Shown here: piece after piece, positions 1 through 6,918 of the stretch
How the letters are laid out: each line of letters starts with the position of its first letter
Numbering within the stretch: position 1 is the stretch's first letter
Program-made: the position numbers and the translations under genes
The notes under the pieces: model-generated
What the model saw: only the letters and a program-made list of their open reading frames with translations
The model's database searches: none
Told to the model about the DNA's origin: nothing
NCBI GenBank assembly: GCA_030607345.1
Contig: JAUWKC010000075.1
Coordinates: 1-7,546, forward strand
DNA from: Planctomycetota bacterium
GTDB lineage: Bacteria > Planctomycetota > Phycisphaerae > Sedimentisphaerales > SG8-4
Direction: 5' to 3'
Length of the DNA: 7,546 nucleotides

Positions 1-1
1 A

Positions 2-697
2 TTGTTGAATGACCCCGACGAAAATGTAAGAGTCGCCGCCGCGTACGCAGCCTACAGGCTCGGCTCGACAGAGAGCTTCGAATTGCTTAGAAAAGCCCTC
101 GCCGACAAGAACCAGACTGTACGAGCAAACACCGTCTTTGTCCTCGGCAAAACAGGCGACCAAAGGGCCCTGAGCCTACTCTACATTGCCCTGACTATGC
201 GGGACTCCGACGACAAGGTCCGATATCAGGCGGTGGACTCAATAGCAAGACTCGGTGACGAGCACATCTTTGAAAAGATATGGACAATGCTTATCAGCGC
301 CTACACCGACGTCAGGGTACCGGGCATACAGGCTATGGGCAACCTTGGAACTTCAAGGGCGCGGGATTCACTGCTGAACATGCTCGATGACGACGTACCG
401 GAAGTGCGGCTGGCGGCCGCCGAGCAGCTTGGAAAACTTGGCGACAAATCAGGCCAGAACGTTGTTCTTGACGTCTTCAGGAAGAGTTTCACTGCCGGGA
501 TGAGTATCGAGGCACGCGAGAGCATTGAATTCTGGACGGCCTTGGCAATAGGGCAAATCTGTACGGACCGAGTCAGAAAGTTCCTGCCCAAACTGCTGAG
601 AAATCCCTCAAAAAGGGTGCGTTTGGCTGCCGCAAAGGCCGTTTTTCAGTGTATAAACCAAAAAAGGCTCCGAAGAACCTATTCATACGTAGGCTAA
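2..697 (+). CDS. HEAT-repeat protein, 3' part (5' end outside window)
   Basis: The frame is open from the window's left edge to TAA at 695-697, so the true start is upstream; the TTG at position 2 is probably an internal codon. The 231 visible residues are a chain of HEAT / PBS-lyase-like helical repeats about 31-32 residues apart, each with a short acidic turn, then V-R, an alanine-rich helix and a terminal L-G. Examples start near residues 3, 34, 67, 99, 128 and 200, with core words such as ENVRVAAAYAAYRLG and PEVRLAAAEQLGKLG. Such solenoids are normally protein-protein interaction scaffolds. No catalytic motif is visible, and a signal peptide cannot be judged because the N-terminus is missing. 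The C-terminal tail (about residues 219-231) is basic. It lies upstream of the shape genes but is separated from them by 162 bp with its own promoter, so a functional link is not shown. Specific role unknown. Confidence 0.88.
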   Translation: MLNDPDENVRVAAAYAAYRLGSTESFELLRKALADKNQTVRANTVFVLGKTGDQRALSLLYIALTMRDSDDKVRYQAVDSIARLGDEHIFEKIWTMLISAYTDVRVPGIQAMGNLGTSRARDSLLNMLDDDVPEVRLAAAEQLGKLGDKSGQNVVLDVFRKSFTAGMSIEARESIEFWTALAIGQICTDRVRKFLPKLLRNPSKRVRLAAAKAVFQCINQKRLRRTYSYVG

Positions 698-740
698 CTA
701 ATCCCACATTGTTTTCTTTGCGCATTTTACCAAAATTAAC

Positions 741-769
741 TTGCATCCTACACGACCAACCGATATAAT
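741..769 (+). promoter_or_regulatory. Putative sigma70-type promoter for the coiled-coil gene
   Basis: TTGCAT at 741-746 and a perfect TATAAT at 764-769 are separated by 17 bp. The -35 matches consensus at three of six positions, the -10 at all six. Transcription would start near 776, giving a leader of about 85 nt before the TTG start at 860. The rest of the 698-859 intergenic stretch shows no clear terminator for the HEAT-repeat gene and no other feature I can support. Called by eye from spacing and consensus only. Confidence 0.55.
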
Positions 770-859
770 AAGATAAGTACAGGTGGGTCTGTTTTTGCAC
801 TGGAGGTCGACACCCTGGGTGGTATTATTGTAGGTACGATTTGACGAAAGGAGCTGGTT

Positions 860-1738
860 TTGAGCACGCTTACCAAAACATTAGTGGTCTTGCTGACGTT
901 ATCGGCCATTTTCCTTTGCGGGATAGTTGTCACTTATGTCACGAACGCCGACAATTACAAGTCCCTGCTGGTTGAACAGAGAAGAAAGTCGCAGATTGCC
1001 GTAACCGAACAAAAGGCCGCACAAGAGCAATTAAGAAAAAAGAAAGAAGAGTTCCAGCGGCGAGAAGACGAGATGACGGCCAAAATCGCATCGCTCGGCC
1101 AGCGAATCGCCAATCTTGAGAACGAGATGCGAACCGTCAAAACCGACAAAGACGCCCTGGATGAACAGGTCAAGAGCTGGGTAAGCATAGTGAACGAGCT
1201 TACCGCTGCGAATGAAAACCAGGGGGCCTTACTCACAGCAACACTCGCCGACCTCAAACGGATAAAGGCTGAGCAGATAAAACAACACAGGGAATTGGCC
1301 GAGACGACGGAAGAGCTGGTTGCAAAAATAGCAGTTATTCAAACGCTCGATACTCAGAAGAAACGTCTGGAAGAAGAAAACGCCGGGCTGCAGAACCAAT
1401 TAGACACGCTCTTCAGAAAACACGGCAGGCAAGTCGCCACCATCGAGCCGGTTACGCCGGAAAGAAGCAGGGTCCTGCCGGTCAGTCCCATTCCGGAAAA
1501 AATCGGACTCTCAGGCACTATACTTGCCATCGACGAGAGGTATTCCATAGCCCATATCTCCATTGGCTCGGCGCACGGCGTAAAGGAAGGAATGAGATTT
1601 TTCGTAACGCGCGGCGACCAGTTTCTGTGTGAGCTTCTGATAATTGACGTTGAGCCCGAAAAGGCCGCTGGAGTCCTCGAACGCATACGACAGGGATACA
1701 AACCCAGGGCAGGCGATAATATAACCACTAATCTGTGA
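860..1738 (+). CDS. Single-span coiled-coil membrane protein with C-terminal beta domain
   Basis: The product has 292 residues. The TTG start is set by a strong ribosome binding site, AAAGGAG at 847-853, six bases upstream. Residues 7-27 form one hydrophobic span after a short N-terminus. Residues about 33-190 are charged, heptad-like and rich in E, K, Q and L, so a long coiled coil is expected. A Pro-rich linker (about 196-214) leads to a compact domain (about 215-292) with alternating hydrophobic strands and an ISIGSAHGVKEGMRFFV stretch, a strand-IG-x-x-x-GV-x-x-G pattern as in small beta barrels. Membrane anchor, coiled coil and beta domain in that order is the layout of MreC, and MreC in this window has a comparable LVINMGRDDGVEE stretch. 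I see this as analogy or distant kinship, not proof of homology. The topology puts the bulk outside the cytoplasm if the span acts as a signal anchor. It probably shares a transcript with the small membrane gene at 1809. Function unknown; an envelope or shape role is inferred from position. Confidence 0.85.
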   Translation: MSTLTKTLVVLLTLSAIFLCGIVVTYVTNADNYKSLLVEQRRKSQIAVTEQKAAQEQLRKKKEEFQRREDEMTAKIASLGQRIANLENEMRTVKTDKDALDEQVKSWVSIVNELTAANENQGALLTATLADLKRIKAEQIKQHRELAETTEELVAKIAVIQTLDTQKKRLEEENAGLQNQLDTLFRKHGRQVATIEPVTPERSRVLPVSPIPEKIGLSGTILAIDERYSIAHISIGSAHGVKEGMRFFVTRGDQFLCELLIIDVEPEKAAGVLERIRQGYKPRAGDNITTNL

Positions 1739-1795
1739 GTTTTCTGGACGGGGTGCAGACTGTGACTGCAAACATCGAACATCGATTTTCGCTGT

Positions 1796-1801
1796 GGGAG
1801 G
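1796..1801 (+). promoter_or_regulatory. Ribosome binding site fixing the start at 1809
   Basis: GGGAGG sits seven bases before ATG at 1809. The frame also has a GTG at 1794, but that codon overlaps the binding site itself, so ATG 1809 is the better start. Confidence 0.7.
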
Positions 1802-1808
1802 CTGTCGT

Positions 1809-1997
1809 ATGAGTCCTGCAGGACGCAGCCGCGGCGGCAAAGTATCCGCGGACGATAATATCTACACGGCCATCCTCGCACTCGTCTGCGGCGTTGTGCT
1901 GGCGACGGCGGTTTTCGTGGCTTACAAATGCTACTCCCAGTACGACACTATCTTCAAAGCACCGCAGAAAACCTCCACCTGGAGACTAAGTCGCTGA
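1809..1997 (+). CDS. 62-aa single-span membrane protein
   Basis: This small ORF has a good ribosome binding site (GGGAGG at 1796-1801) and ends in TGA at 1995-1997. A basic N-terminus (MSPAGRSRGGK) is followed by DDNIYTAI and one hydrophobic helix at about residues 18-40. A short tail ends in basic residues. By the positive-inside rule the N-terminus is probably cytoplasmic. It starts 70 bp after the coiled-coil gene and ends 87 bp before mreB. I have a weak recollection of small planctomycetal membrane proteins with a D-N-x-Y-T motif just before the helix, but I cannot name a family. Function unknown; position suggests an accessory envelope or elongasome component. The main alternative is a non-functional ORF, which the binding site and clean membrane helix argue against. 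Confidence 0.65.
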   Translation: MSPAGRSRGGKVSADDNIYTAILALVCGVVLATAVFVAYKCYSQYDTIFKAPQKTSTWRLSR

Positions 1998-2012
1998 TAA
2001 TACAGTAGCAAT

Positions 2013-2063
2013 TTGACTATTGACAACCGCGGCCCTTAGTATATAAAGACAGTCAATAGTTAA
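2013..2063. repeat. Inverted repeat flanking the mreB promoter, possible operator
   Basis: The left arm TTGACTATTGAC (2013-2024) and right arm GTCAATAGTTAA (2052-2063) are reverse complements except at one position; the inner nine bases are a perfect match. The arms are separated by 27 bp. The left arm covers most of the -35 element and the right arm begins at about the predicted transcription start. The left arm also contains a short direct repeat, TTGAC-ta-TTGAC. AT-rich arms, a long loop and the absence of a T-run argue against a terminator. A paired regulator site is the likelier reading, but no regulator is identified. Confidence 0.5.
2020..2047 (+). promoter_or_regulatory. Near-consensus promoter of the mreB operon
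   Basis: TTGACA (2020-2025, perfect -35) and TATAAA (2042-2047, five of six -10 bases) are 16 bp apart. Transcription would begin near 2054, about 30 nt before the GTG start of mreB at 2085. This suggests mreB and the genes after it can be transcribed independently of the two upstream membrane genes. Confidence 0.65.
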
Positions 2064-2084
2064 TAAATTTAGAAGGGATTCTAA

Positions 2085-3140
2085 GTGCTGCTGGACACAA
2101 TCTTAGGCTGGTTTAGTATGGATATGGGTATCGACCTCGGTACCTGTACTACCTTAGTCTGTGTCCGGGACAAAGGAATTGTCCTTAATGAACCCTCCGT
2201 CGTTGCCGTCCGCAAAGGAACCAACATCGTACTCAATGACGGCGAGGCCGTGGGCCTGATTGCACGCGAAATGCTCGGAAAAACGCCGGGCTCAATTAGC
2301 GCGATAAGACCGCTCAAAGACGGCGTAATCAGCGATTTTGAGATTACCGAGGCCATGCTCAGCTATTTCATACGCAAAGTGCACGGCAGAGGCGGCCTGG
2401 TTCGTCCACGAGTTGTTATCGCTGTTCCCACGGGAATTACCGCCGTCGAGAGGCGAGCCGTTATCGACAGCGCCGAACGCGCAGGCGCCAGAAGGGTTTA
2501 CCTGGTCGATGAGCCTATGGCTGCGGGAATAGGCGCGGAACTTCCCATCACGGACCCCACCGCGTCAATGATAGTAGACATAGGCGGCGGAACCACCGAG
2601 GTGGCGATAATGAGTCTGGCTGACATTGCAACGTCTCAGTCCATTAGAATCGGCGGCGACGATATGGACGAGGCAATCATAAACCACCTCAAAAGAACGT
2701 ACAATCTGCTCATTGGCGAACCACGAGCGGAAAAAGTCAAGATTCAAATCGGCTCGGCCGCACCGCTCGAAGAAGAACTGACGATGGAGGTTGCCGGAAG
2801 AGACACTATCTCCGGGCTGCCCAGGAAAATCGTAATAACAAGCGAAGAGATTCGTGAGGCGGTGCGCGAACCGGTCGCCGCCATCATTGACGCTGTTACC
2901 GCAACGCTCGAAAAGGCTGAGCCCGAGCTTGCCGCCGACCTGATTGACAACGGGCTCCACATCTGCGGCGGGGGGGCGCTGCTGCGCGGCATGGACACCG
3001 TATTGGTCAATGCCACCGGATTGAAGGTTACCTGCGTCGATGACCCCCTCACCTGCGTCGCAAGAGGAACAAGCGTATATCTCGAGAATCTCGAACTGTG
3101 GAAAGATACTATGGACCATAACGAGTATGGGTGGGAATAA
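2085..3140 (+). CDS. mreB: Rod shape-determining protein MreB (bacterial actin)
   Basis: The product has 351 residues, close to the usual length of about 340-350. The GTG start has AAGGGA six bases upstream (2073-2078). MreB is an ATP-binding actin homologue that forms filaments on the inner face of the membrane and guides lateral wall synthesis. Visible motifs in order: an N-terminal amphipathic stretch (MLLDTILGWF), suited to membrane binding; phosphate-1 loop DLGTCTTLV (17-25); connect region VDEPMAAGIG (141-150); phosphate-2 loop DIGGGTTEVA (165-174); adenosine motif GGGALLRG (295-302). In the phosphate-1 loop Cys-Thr replaces the common Ala-Asn of DLGTANTLV. The C-terminus has an acidic extension (about 340-351). 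A run of seven G at 2970-2976 falls in the adenosine motif and could be prone to sequencing slips, but the frame is intact. First gene of the probable mreBCD-mrdA operon. Confidence 0.98.
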   Translation: MLLDTILGWFSMDMGIDLGTCTTLVCVRDKGIVLNEPSVVAVRKGTNIVLNDGEAVGLIAREMLGKTPGSISAIRPLKDGVISDFEITEAMLSYFIRKVHGRGGLVRPRVVIAVPTGITAVERRAVIDSAERAGARRVYLVDEPMAAGIGAELPITDPTASMIVDIGGGTTEVAIMSLADIATSQSIRIGGDDMDEAIINHLKRTYNLLIGEPRAEKVKIQIGSAAPLEEELTMEVAGRDTISGLPRKIVITSEEIREAVREPVAAIIDAVTATLEKAEPELAADLIDNGLHICGGGALLRGMDTVLVNATGLKVTCVDDPLTCVARGTSVYLENLELWKDTMDHNEYGWE

Positions 3141-3201
3141 GAACCAGGAAACCTGAGAAAGCGGATACTGTCCTGTTTCTTATACCACTTTCCCGGACGA
3201 T

Positions 3202-4005
3202 ATGGCAAGGAAGCATATCAAAGTCGCGCAAGGAATGCTGTTCATCTGGCTTATGCTGGCTGGTCTTATCCTCTTGCTCTCGCCTCAAAACATCACAGGC
3301 AAGTTCGGCTTTGCATTCGCTCGAATCTTCCGCTGGCCACTGACCATCGGACGGGGCATCTCCCTGGCGAGAACCTATCAACTTCCTGAGGGCACGACCA
3401 CAAAAACAGAGCTGGAAAACCACCTGGCGAACCTCGCACAGCAACTGCTCCAGGAACACCAAAGGGTCGAAGAATTTGCTCGCCTGCGGGTCAGATTCCC
3501 ACTCGAAGGCGCCGCCCTTGTTCCGGCCTCCGTCGTGACCAGCCTGCTCGACGCCTCCCGCAGTGAGCTTGTCATCAACATGGGCCGCGATGACGGCGTT
3601 GAAGAGCACCAGTTCGTTCTGGCCAACAACAGTATCATCGGAACCGTCTTACGCGTTGAGCCCCGCCAGGCCCGGGTCAGACTCTTGACGGATCCTGCCT
3701 CGAAAATCGAGGTCAGAATCGAAAATCTTAAAATATATCGTGTGATGTATGGAACGGGCGCCAATTCGGCCAAAATCCCCAACATTTCCAGAAAGCACAA
3801 AATAAAGAAAGGCTTGCGAGTCTTCGCATGCACCAAGCCGGGTTTCCTCGATACGCCCCTCATTATCGGTACTGTCACTAAGTGCGTAAAAGACGACGAG
3901 AAACCTCTGCTCTGGGACATAACCGTCGAGCCCGTCTGCGACATACAAACACTCACAAGGGTCTACACTATCGCAATGAATCCTCCACAAGAACTGAGGT
4001 TGTGA
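3202..4005 (+). CDS. mreC: Rod shape-determining protein MreC
   Basis: The product has 267 residues, within the normal range. MreC is a bitopic protein whose periplasmic beta-rich domain joins MreB/MreD to PBP2. Residues about 12-28 form the membrane span, 66-93 a short coiled coil, and about 105-260 the MreC domain with two beta barrels, including SELVINMGRDDGVEE (121-135), the IIGTV turn (145-149) and a second IIGTVTKC (221-228). ATG 3202 is the first start after an in-frame stop at 3154, and none of the codons between is a start. It has no recognisable Shine-Dalgarno site; ATG 3235 is an unlikely alternative, since its AAGG lies only about one base away. It follows mreB by 61 bp and precedes mreD by one base, so mreC and mreD are translationally coupled. 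Confidence 0.95.
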   Translation: MARKHIKVAQGMLFIWLMLAGLILLLSPQNITGKFGFAFARIFRWPLTIGRGISLARTYQLPEGTTTKTELENHLANLAQQLLQEHQRVEEFARLRVRFPLEGAALVPASVVTSLLDASRSELVINMGRDDGVEEHQFVLANNSIIGTVLRVEPRQARVRLLTDPASKIEVRIENLKIYRVMYGTGANSAKIPNISRKHKIKKGLRVFACTKPGFLDTPLIIGTVTKCVKDDEKPLLWDITVEPVCDIQTLTRVYTIAMNPPQELRL

Positions 4006-4006
4006 G

Positions 4007-4543
4007 ATGCGATGGCTGCGCTTTACAGTCCTTGTCGTTGTCGTTGCCGTGCTCCAGGCAGGCTTTTTGGACAGAATCGCACTGACCCAACTTAATATAA
4101 AGCCCGACCTCTTTTTGGTCCTGCTGGTTTTTTTTGCACTCTACGGATTACCCAAAAGCAAAGCAGCCCCGGCCGGCGGCTACCGCTTCGACATATCGCC
4201 GGCAATTATCACCTCATTTGTCATAGGTTTCGCCGCGGATATTGCCGTTATCGGTTCGGCAATGGGAACACGAATGTTGAGTTTCGGCATCGTCGGCAGC
4301 TTGTTGGCCTATTTGCACCGAATTATAGCGGCCAGAAAAATGCTGTACCAGGCATTTGTGATTTTCGTTGCCGGCCTCGCAGCCGGCCTGTTGCACGGGT
4401 TTCTGACAAGTCTAAAGGGCGCCGCAGTACTCAACTTCAGGCTCATCGCTTGCACGGCCTTGTACTCGGCAATTCTCGGCCCGTTTTTGTTCCTGCCCTG
4501 CGCCTGGTGGATGCGTATAAGAACACATCAATTCAGAAGATAG
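4007..4543 (+). CDS. mreD: Rod shape-determining protein MreD
   Basis: The product has 178 residues, a usual size for MreD. It is an integral membrane protein of the elongasome that works with MreC and PBP2. About six hydrophobic segments are visible, near residues 4-22, 33-48, 66-84, 90-105, 113-134 and 145-168. The IKPDLFLVLLVFFALY stretch (31-46) matches the conserved proline-aspartate segment at the second helix of MreD. A hydrophilic loop (about 48-64), somewhat longer than usual, follows it. The ATG lies one base after the mreC stop, with TGAGG at 3995-3999 seven bases upstream, so expression is coupled to mreC. The call rests on hydropathy, that motif and the gene order, because MreD sequences are poorly conserved. 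Confidence 0.92.
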   Translation: MRWLRFTVLVVVVAVLQAGFLDRIALTQLNIKPDLFLVLLVFFALYGLPKSKAAPAGGYRFDISPAIITSFVIGFAADIAVIGSAMGTRMLSFGIVGSLLAYLHRIIAARKMLYQAFVIFVAGLAAGLLHGFLTSLKGAAVLNFRLIACTALYSAILGPFLFLPCAWWMRIRTHQFRR

Positions 4544-4570
4544 CTTAGTACGCCGATAATTGTAAAAGGT

Positions 4571-6697
4571 ATGTACCGCAAGCGAGTAAACATTTTCGTT
4601 GTCGTTATTGGAATATTCTCTGCTATATGTCTGCTCCGCCTGACGCAGATGCAGTTGCTTGACAACTCGTTCTACAGGGAACGAATCGAGCAACTCAAAC
4701 TCCGGCGTGGAGGCTCCCGGCAGCTCAGAACCATCCGGGGTAAGATATTAGACAGAAAAGGACGAATCCTCGCTGCCGACCAGCCCCACTTCCAACTGTG
4801 CATAAGCTATCCCTTTGCGAGCCTGCTCGATGAGAGGGTCCACCGGCAAACAGATGCGAAACAGCTCGCCAACAGTCTTGACGATTTGCGCCAAATTATC
4901 CGGAAGTGCGCGCAATTCAAAGGAACCGAGCCGGCAAAAATACGGGCGGACCTGAGGAAGATAAACAACTTCGTATGGAACCGCCGTGCCTTCCAGGCCT
5001 GGAGAAGAAAGTGCCCCCACTCCGAAATCCTCGACCACTATAGCAGTGTAGTAAGCGTCCCGCTTTCAAAGGCGCTTGAGGACTTCGAAGAGAAGGAGCC
5101 CGACCTCTTCGAGCGCCGCCGACTCGTCAACAAAGTCGACATTACCGAAATGCACCAGAGCTGGCCTCTGCTGGAGCTTGAGACCGACGACGACATCTTC
5201 ACCGCCCAGCTCGAGTTTGACGTCGATGGCATGGAGATTCTCGCCAAATCCAGACGTTCTTATCCCTACAAAAGCGTCGCCGCCCAGACCATAGGCTGGG
5301 TCGGAAAACCACAGCAGCGAGACAAACAGCTCTTCGTCAATGACAGGCTCTCAAGCTATCTCGACGACGATGTCTGCGGAAGAGAAGACGGCATCGAGTA
5401 TGTCTGCGAGACCATCCTCCACGGAAGACGCGGCGAGGCCGTCTACAATATAGACAAAGAGCTGGTCAAAAGGACCCCCACTCAATTCGGCGACAACGTC
5501 CGCCTGACGCTGGATGCAGAACTCCAGCAGAGAACCGAACAATACATCGCCGACTGCAATCTTAACCAGAACTGCACCGCGCCCACCGCAGCGGTGGTAA
5601 TCGACGTTCTCTCCGGCGATATCCTCGTGCTGGCCTCGATGCCCACCTTCGATTTGAACCTTGCCAGGTATAACTACGGCAGCCTCCTCAACGACGCCAA
5701 CGAACCTCTGCGCAACCGTGCCATAAACGAGCACTACCCGCCCGGCTCGTCTGTAAAACCATTGATTCTCGTCGCAGGGCTCGAATCAGGCACAATCACA
5801 CCGGACGACGTCATAAGCTGCCCGGCCCAGCCGGCGCCAAGAGGCTGGCCAAACTGCTGGATATGGAACAGGTATCGAAGCGGCCATGATTACAGCGGAC
5901 CAAATAACGCCCGACACGCCATAATGGTCAGTTGCAATCGCTTTTTTTCTATTCTTGCCGACAGAATCGAAACGCGGGTCCTCCAGCAATGGCTCTTCAA
6001 ATTCGGCTACGGACGAAAGTCACTTTTGCTCCCGCGGGCCATTTACCAAAGCGCAGCAGAACGCAATCTCAGACAGGCCGCAGGACAAATCTCAACCTCA
6101 CCGCTGCCCGCGAACATCGAGGTATTGTACTTCGAACAGATACCGCCGCTGGCAAAAGGTGAACGAAGGTACTTCGGCATAGGTCAGGGCAACCTCCGCA
6201 CGACGCCGCTGCAGGTCGCAAATGCTATCGCGGCCATAGCGCGGGGCGGAGTATACAAATCGCCGCGGCTGTTTGTAAGCGACGTCAACAATTCCGAATC
6301 CGGCTCGCCCGAACTTAACCAGCAGGGCCAGGACGCCCCTGAGAGCAACCTAAACCTCTCGCCGCAAACCCTCTCCGTGCTCCGAGACGGGCTGCACGCC
6401 GTCGTAAACAAACCGGGCGGAACCGCCTACAAGGCTTTTGCCCACAGCGGACTCGACCAGCAGGGCGTCACCGTCTACGGAAAGACAGGCTCTACTGAAA
6501 AACCCGACACCGCCTGGTTCGCAGGCTTCGCAACCGGCGCCAACGCACGCAGCATTGCCCTGTCCGTCGTCGTCGAGGGTGGCCAGCACGGCTCCAGCGA
6601 CGCCGCTCCCATCGCTCGCGACATCATCCAGTTCTGCATCGAAGCCGGATACCTGGCAGAAAACAACAACGCGACCACCGCCGGCACGCCTCAATGA
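4571..6697 (+). CDS. mrdA: Penicillin-binding protein 2, peptidoglycan D,D-transpeptidase
   Basis: The product has 708 residues against about 630 for E. coli PBP2. This elongasome transpeptidase is anchored in the inner membrane and crosslinks stem peptides in the periplasm. Residues about 7-27 are the signal anchor. The pedestal domain begins with RTIRGKILDRKGRILA (53-68), typical of class B PBPs. The transpeptidase domain carries all three catalytic motifs: S393-S-V-K396 (in YPPGSSVKP, Ser393 being the nucleophile), S454-C-N456, and K638-T-G640. The YFGIGQG box (534-540) and TTPLQVA are also typical of PBP2/PBP3. The extra length is largely a charged segment in the pedestal (about 90-215), with an Asn/Thr-rich C-terminal tail. 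ATG 4571 follows mreD by 27 bp in the same frame as mreD; AAAAGG lies only one base upstream, so initiation may be weak or coupled. Its usual partner rodA does not follow. Confidence 0.97.
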   Translation: MYRKRVNIFVVVIGIFSAICLLRLTQMQLLDNSFYRERIEQLKLRRGGSRQLRTIRGKILDRKGRILAADQPHFQLCISYPFASLLDERVHRQTDAKQLANSLDDLRQIIRKCAQFKGTEPAKIRADLRKINNFVWNRRAFQAWRRKCPHSEILDHYSSVVSVPLSKALEDFEEKEPDLFERRRLVNKVDITEMHQSWPLLELETDDDIFTAQLEFDVDGMEILAKSRRSYPYKSVAAQTIGWVGKPQQRDKQLFVNDRLSSYLDDDVCGREDGIEYVCETILHGRRGEAVYNIDKELVKRTPTQFGDNVRLTLDAELQQRTEQYIADCNLNQNCTAPTAAVVIDVLSGDILVLASMPTFDLNLARYNYGSLLNDANEPLRNRAINEHYPPGSSVKPLILVAGLESGTITPDDVISCPAQPAPRGWPNCWIWNRYRSGHDYSGPNNARHAIMVSCNRFFSILADRIETRVLQQWLFKFGYGRKSLLLPRAIYQSAAERNLRQAAGQISTSPLPANIEVLYFEQIPPLAKGERRYFGIGQGNLRTTPLQVANAIAAIARGGVYKSPRLFVSDVNNSESGSPELNQQGQDAPESNLNLSPQTLSVLRDGLHAVVNKPGGTAYKAFAHSGLDQQGVTVYGKTGSTEKPDTAWFAGFATGANARSIALSVVVEGGQHGSSDAAPIARDIIQFCIEAGYLAENNNATTAGTPQ

Positions 6698-6879
6698 AGC
6701 AAAAACTGCTCGCCCCCGCCATGTTGCCCGACATCTATCTGTGCGCGACCGCATTTCTCCGGGCCGTGAGAATCGCCGCAAACGCCATTGCAGCCGTCTC
6801 ATACCAAGTCAAGTTAATTATTGCGCCCCATTGTCATTCCCGCCGAAGCGCCAATCCACTTTACCGTAACATGCACTGA
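6694..6879 (+). CDS. Doubtful 61-aa ORF overlapping the mrdA stop
   Basis: The ATG overlaps the mrdA stop as ATGA, a classic coupling arrangement, but no Shine-Dalgarno site is present. The first 37 or so codons keep the high third-position GC of the neighbouring genes and encode a mildly hydrophobic, Ala-rich peptide. The remainder is AT-richer and runs through a degenerate palindromic repeat at 6833-6858, where the reading looks non-coding. I do not recognise the product, and it does not look like the start of RodA. It could be a short 5' remnant of a lost downstream operon gene, or chance. Confidence 0.22.
   Translation: MKQKLLAPAMLPDIYLCATAFLRAVRIAANAIAAVSYQVKLIIAPHCHSRRSANPLYRNMH
6833..6858. 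repeat. Degenerate ATTCCCGC-type palindromic repeat
   Basis: GTCATTCCCGCCGAAGCG followed by CCAATCCA resembles the widespread GTCATTCCCGC / GCGGGAAT palindrome family, but the right arm is eroded (CGCCAAT in place of GCGGGAAT), so the stem is largely lost. Such elements usually sit between genes. Identification is from memory of the motif and is tentative. Confidence 0.35.
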
Positions 6880-6910
6880 GAATAATACCTGAACCGCCAT
6901 TACACTAAGC

Positions 6911-6918
6911 GCACTTAC
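6911..6918 (+). repeat. Direct repeat GCACTTAC, copy 1
   Basis: Copy 1 overlaps the last base of the rsmE fragment's stop codon. It lies at the left part of a small palindrome, ACTTA-C-TAAGT (6914-6924), so it coincides with the point where rsmE similarity ends. Copies 2 and 3 share four further bases that this copy lacks. Confidence 0.35.

Noticed and set aside
1754..1770. TGCAG...CTGCA hairpin between the coiled-coil gene and the 62-aa gene
   Set aside because: A 5-bp stem with a 7-nt loop and no T-run is too weak to call a terminator or regulatory site.
2565..3119. 184-codon minus-strand open frame inside mreB, and similar long antisense frames in mreC and mrdA
   Set aside because: They lie wholly opposite well-supported genes with high third-position GC, which leaves antisense frames open by composition; none shows a recognised motif.
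6438..6869. Plus-strand 143-codon frame running from inside mrdA past its end
   Set aside because: It overlaps the catalytic KTG end of mrdA in another frame and encodes a Ser/Pro/Arg-rich low-complexity product typical of a shadow frame.
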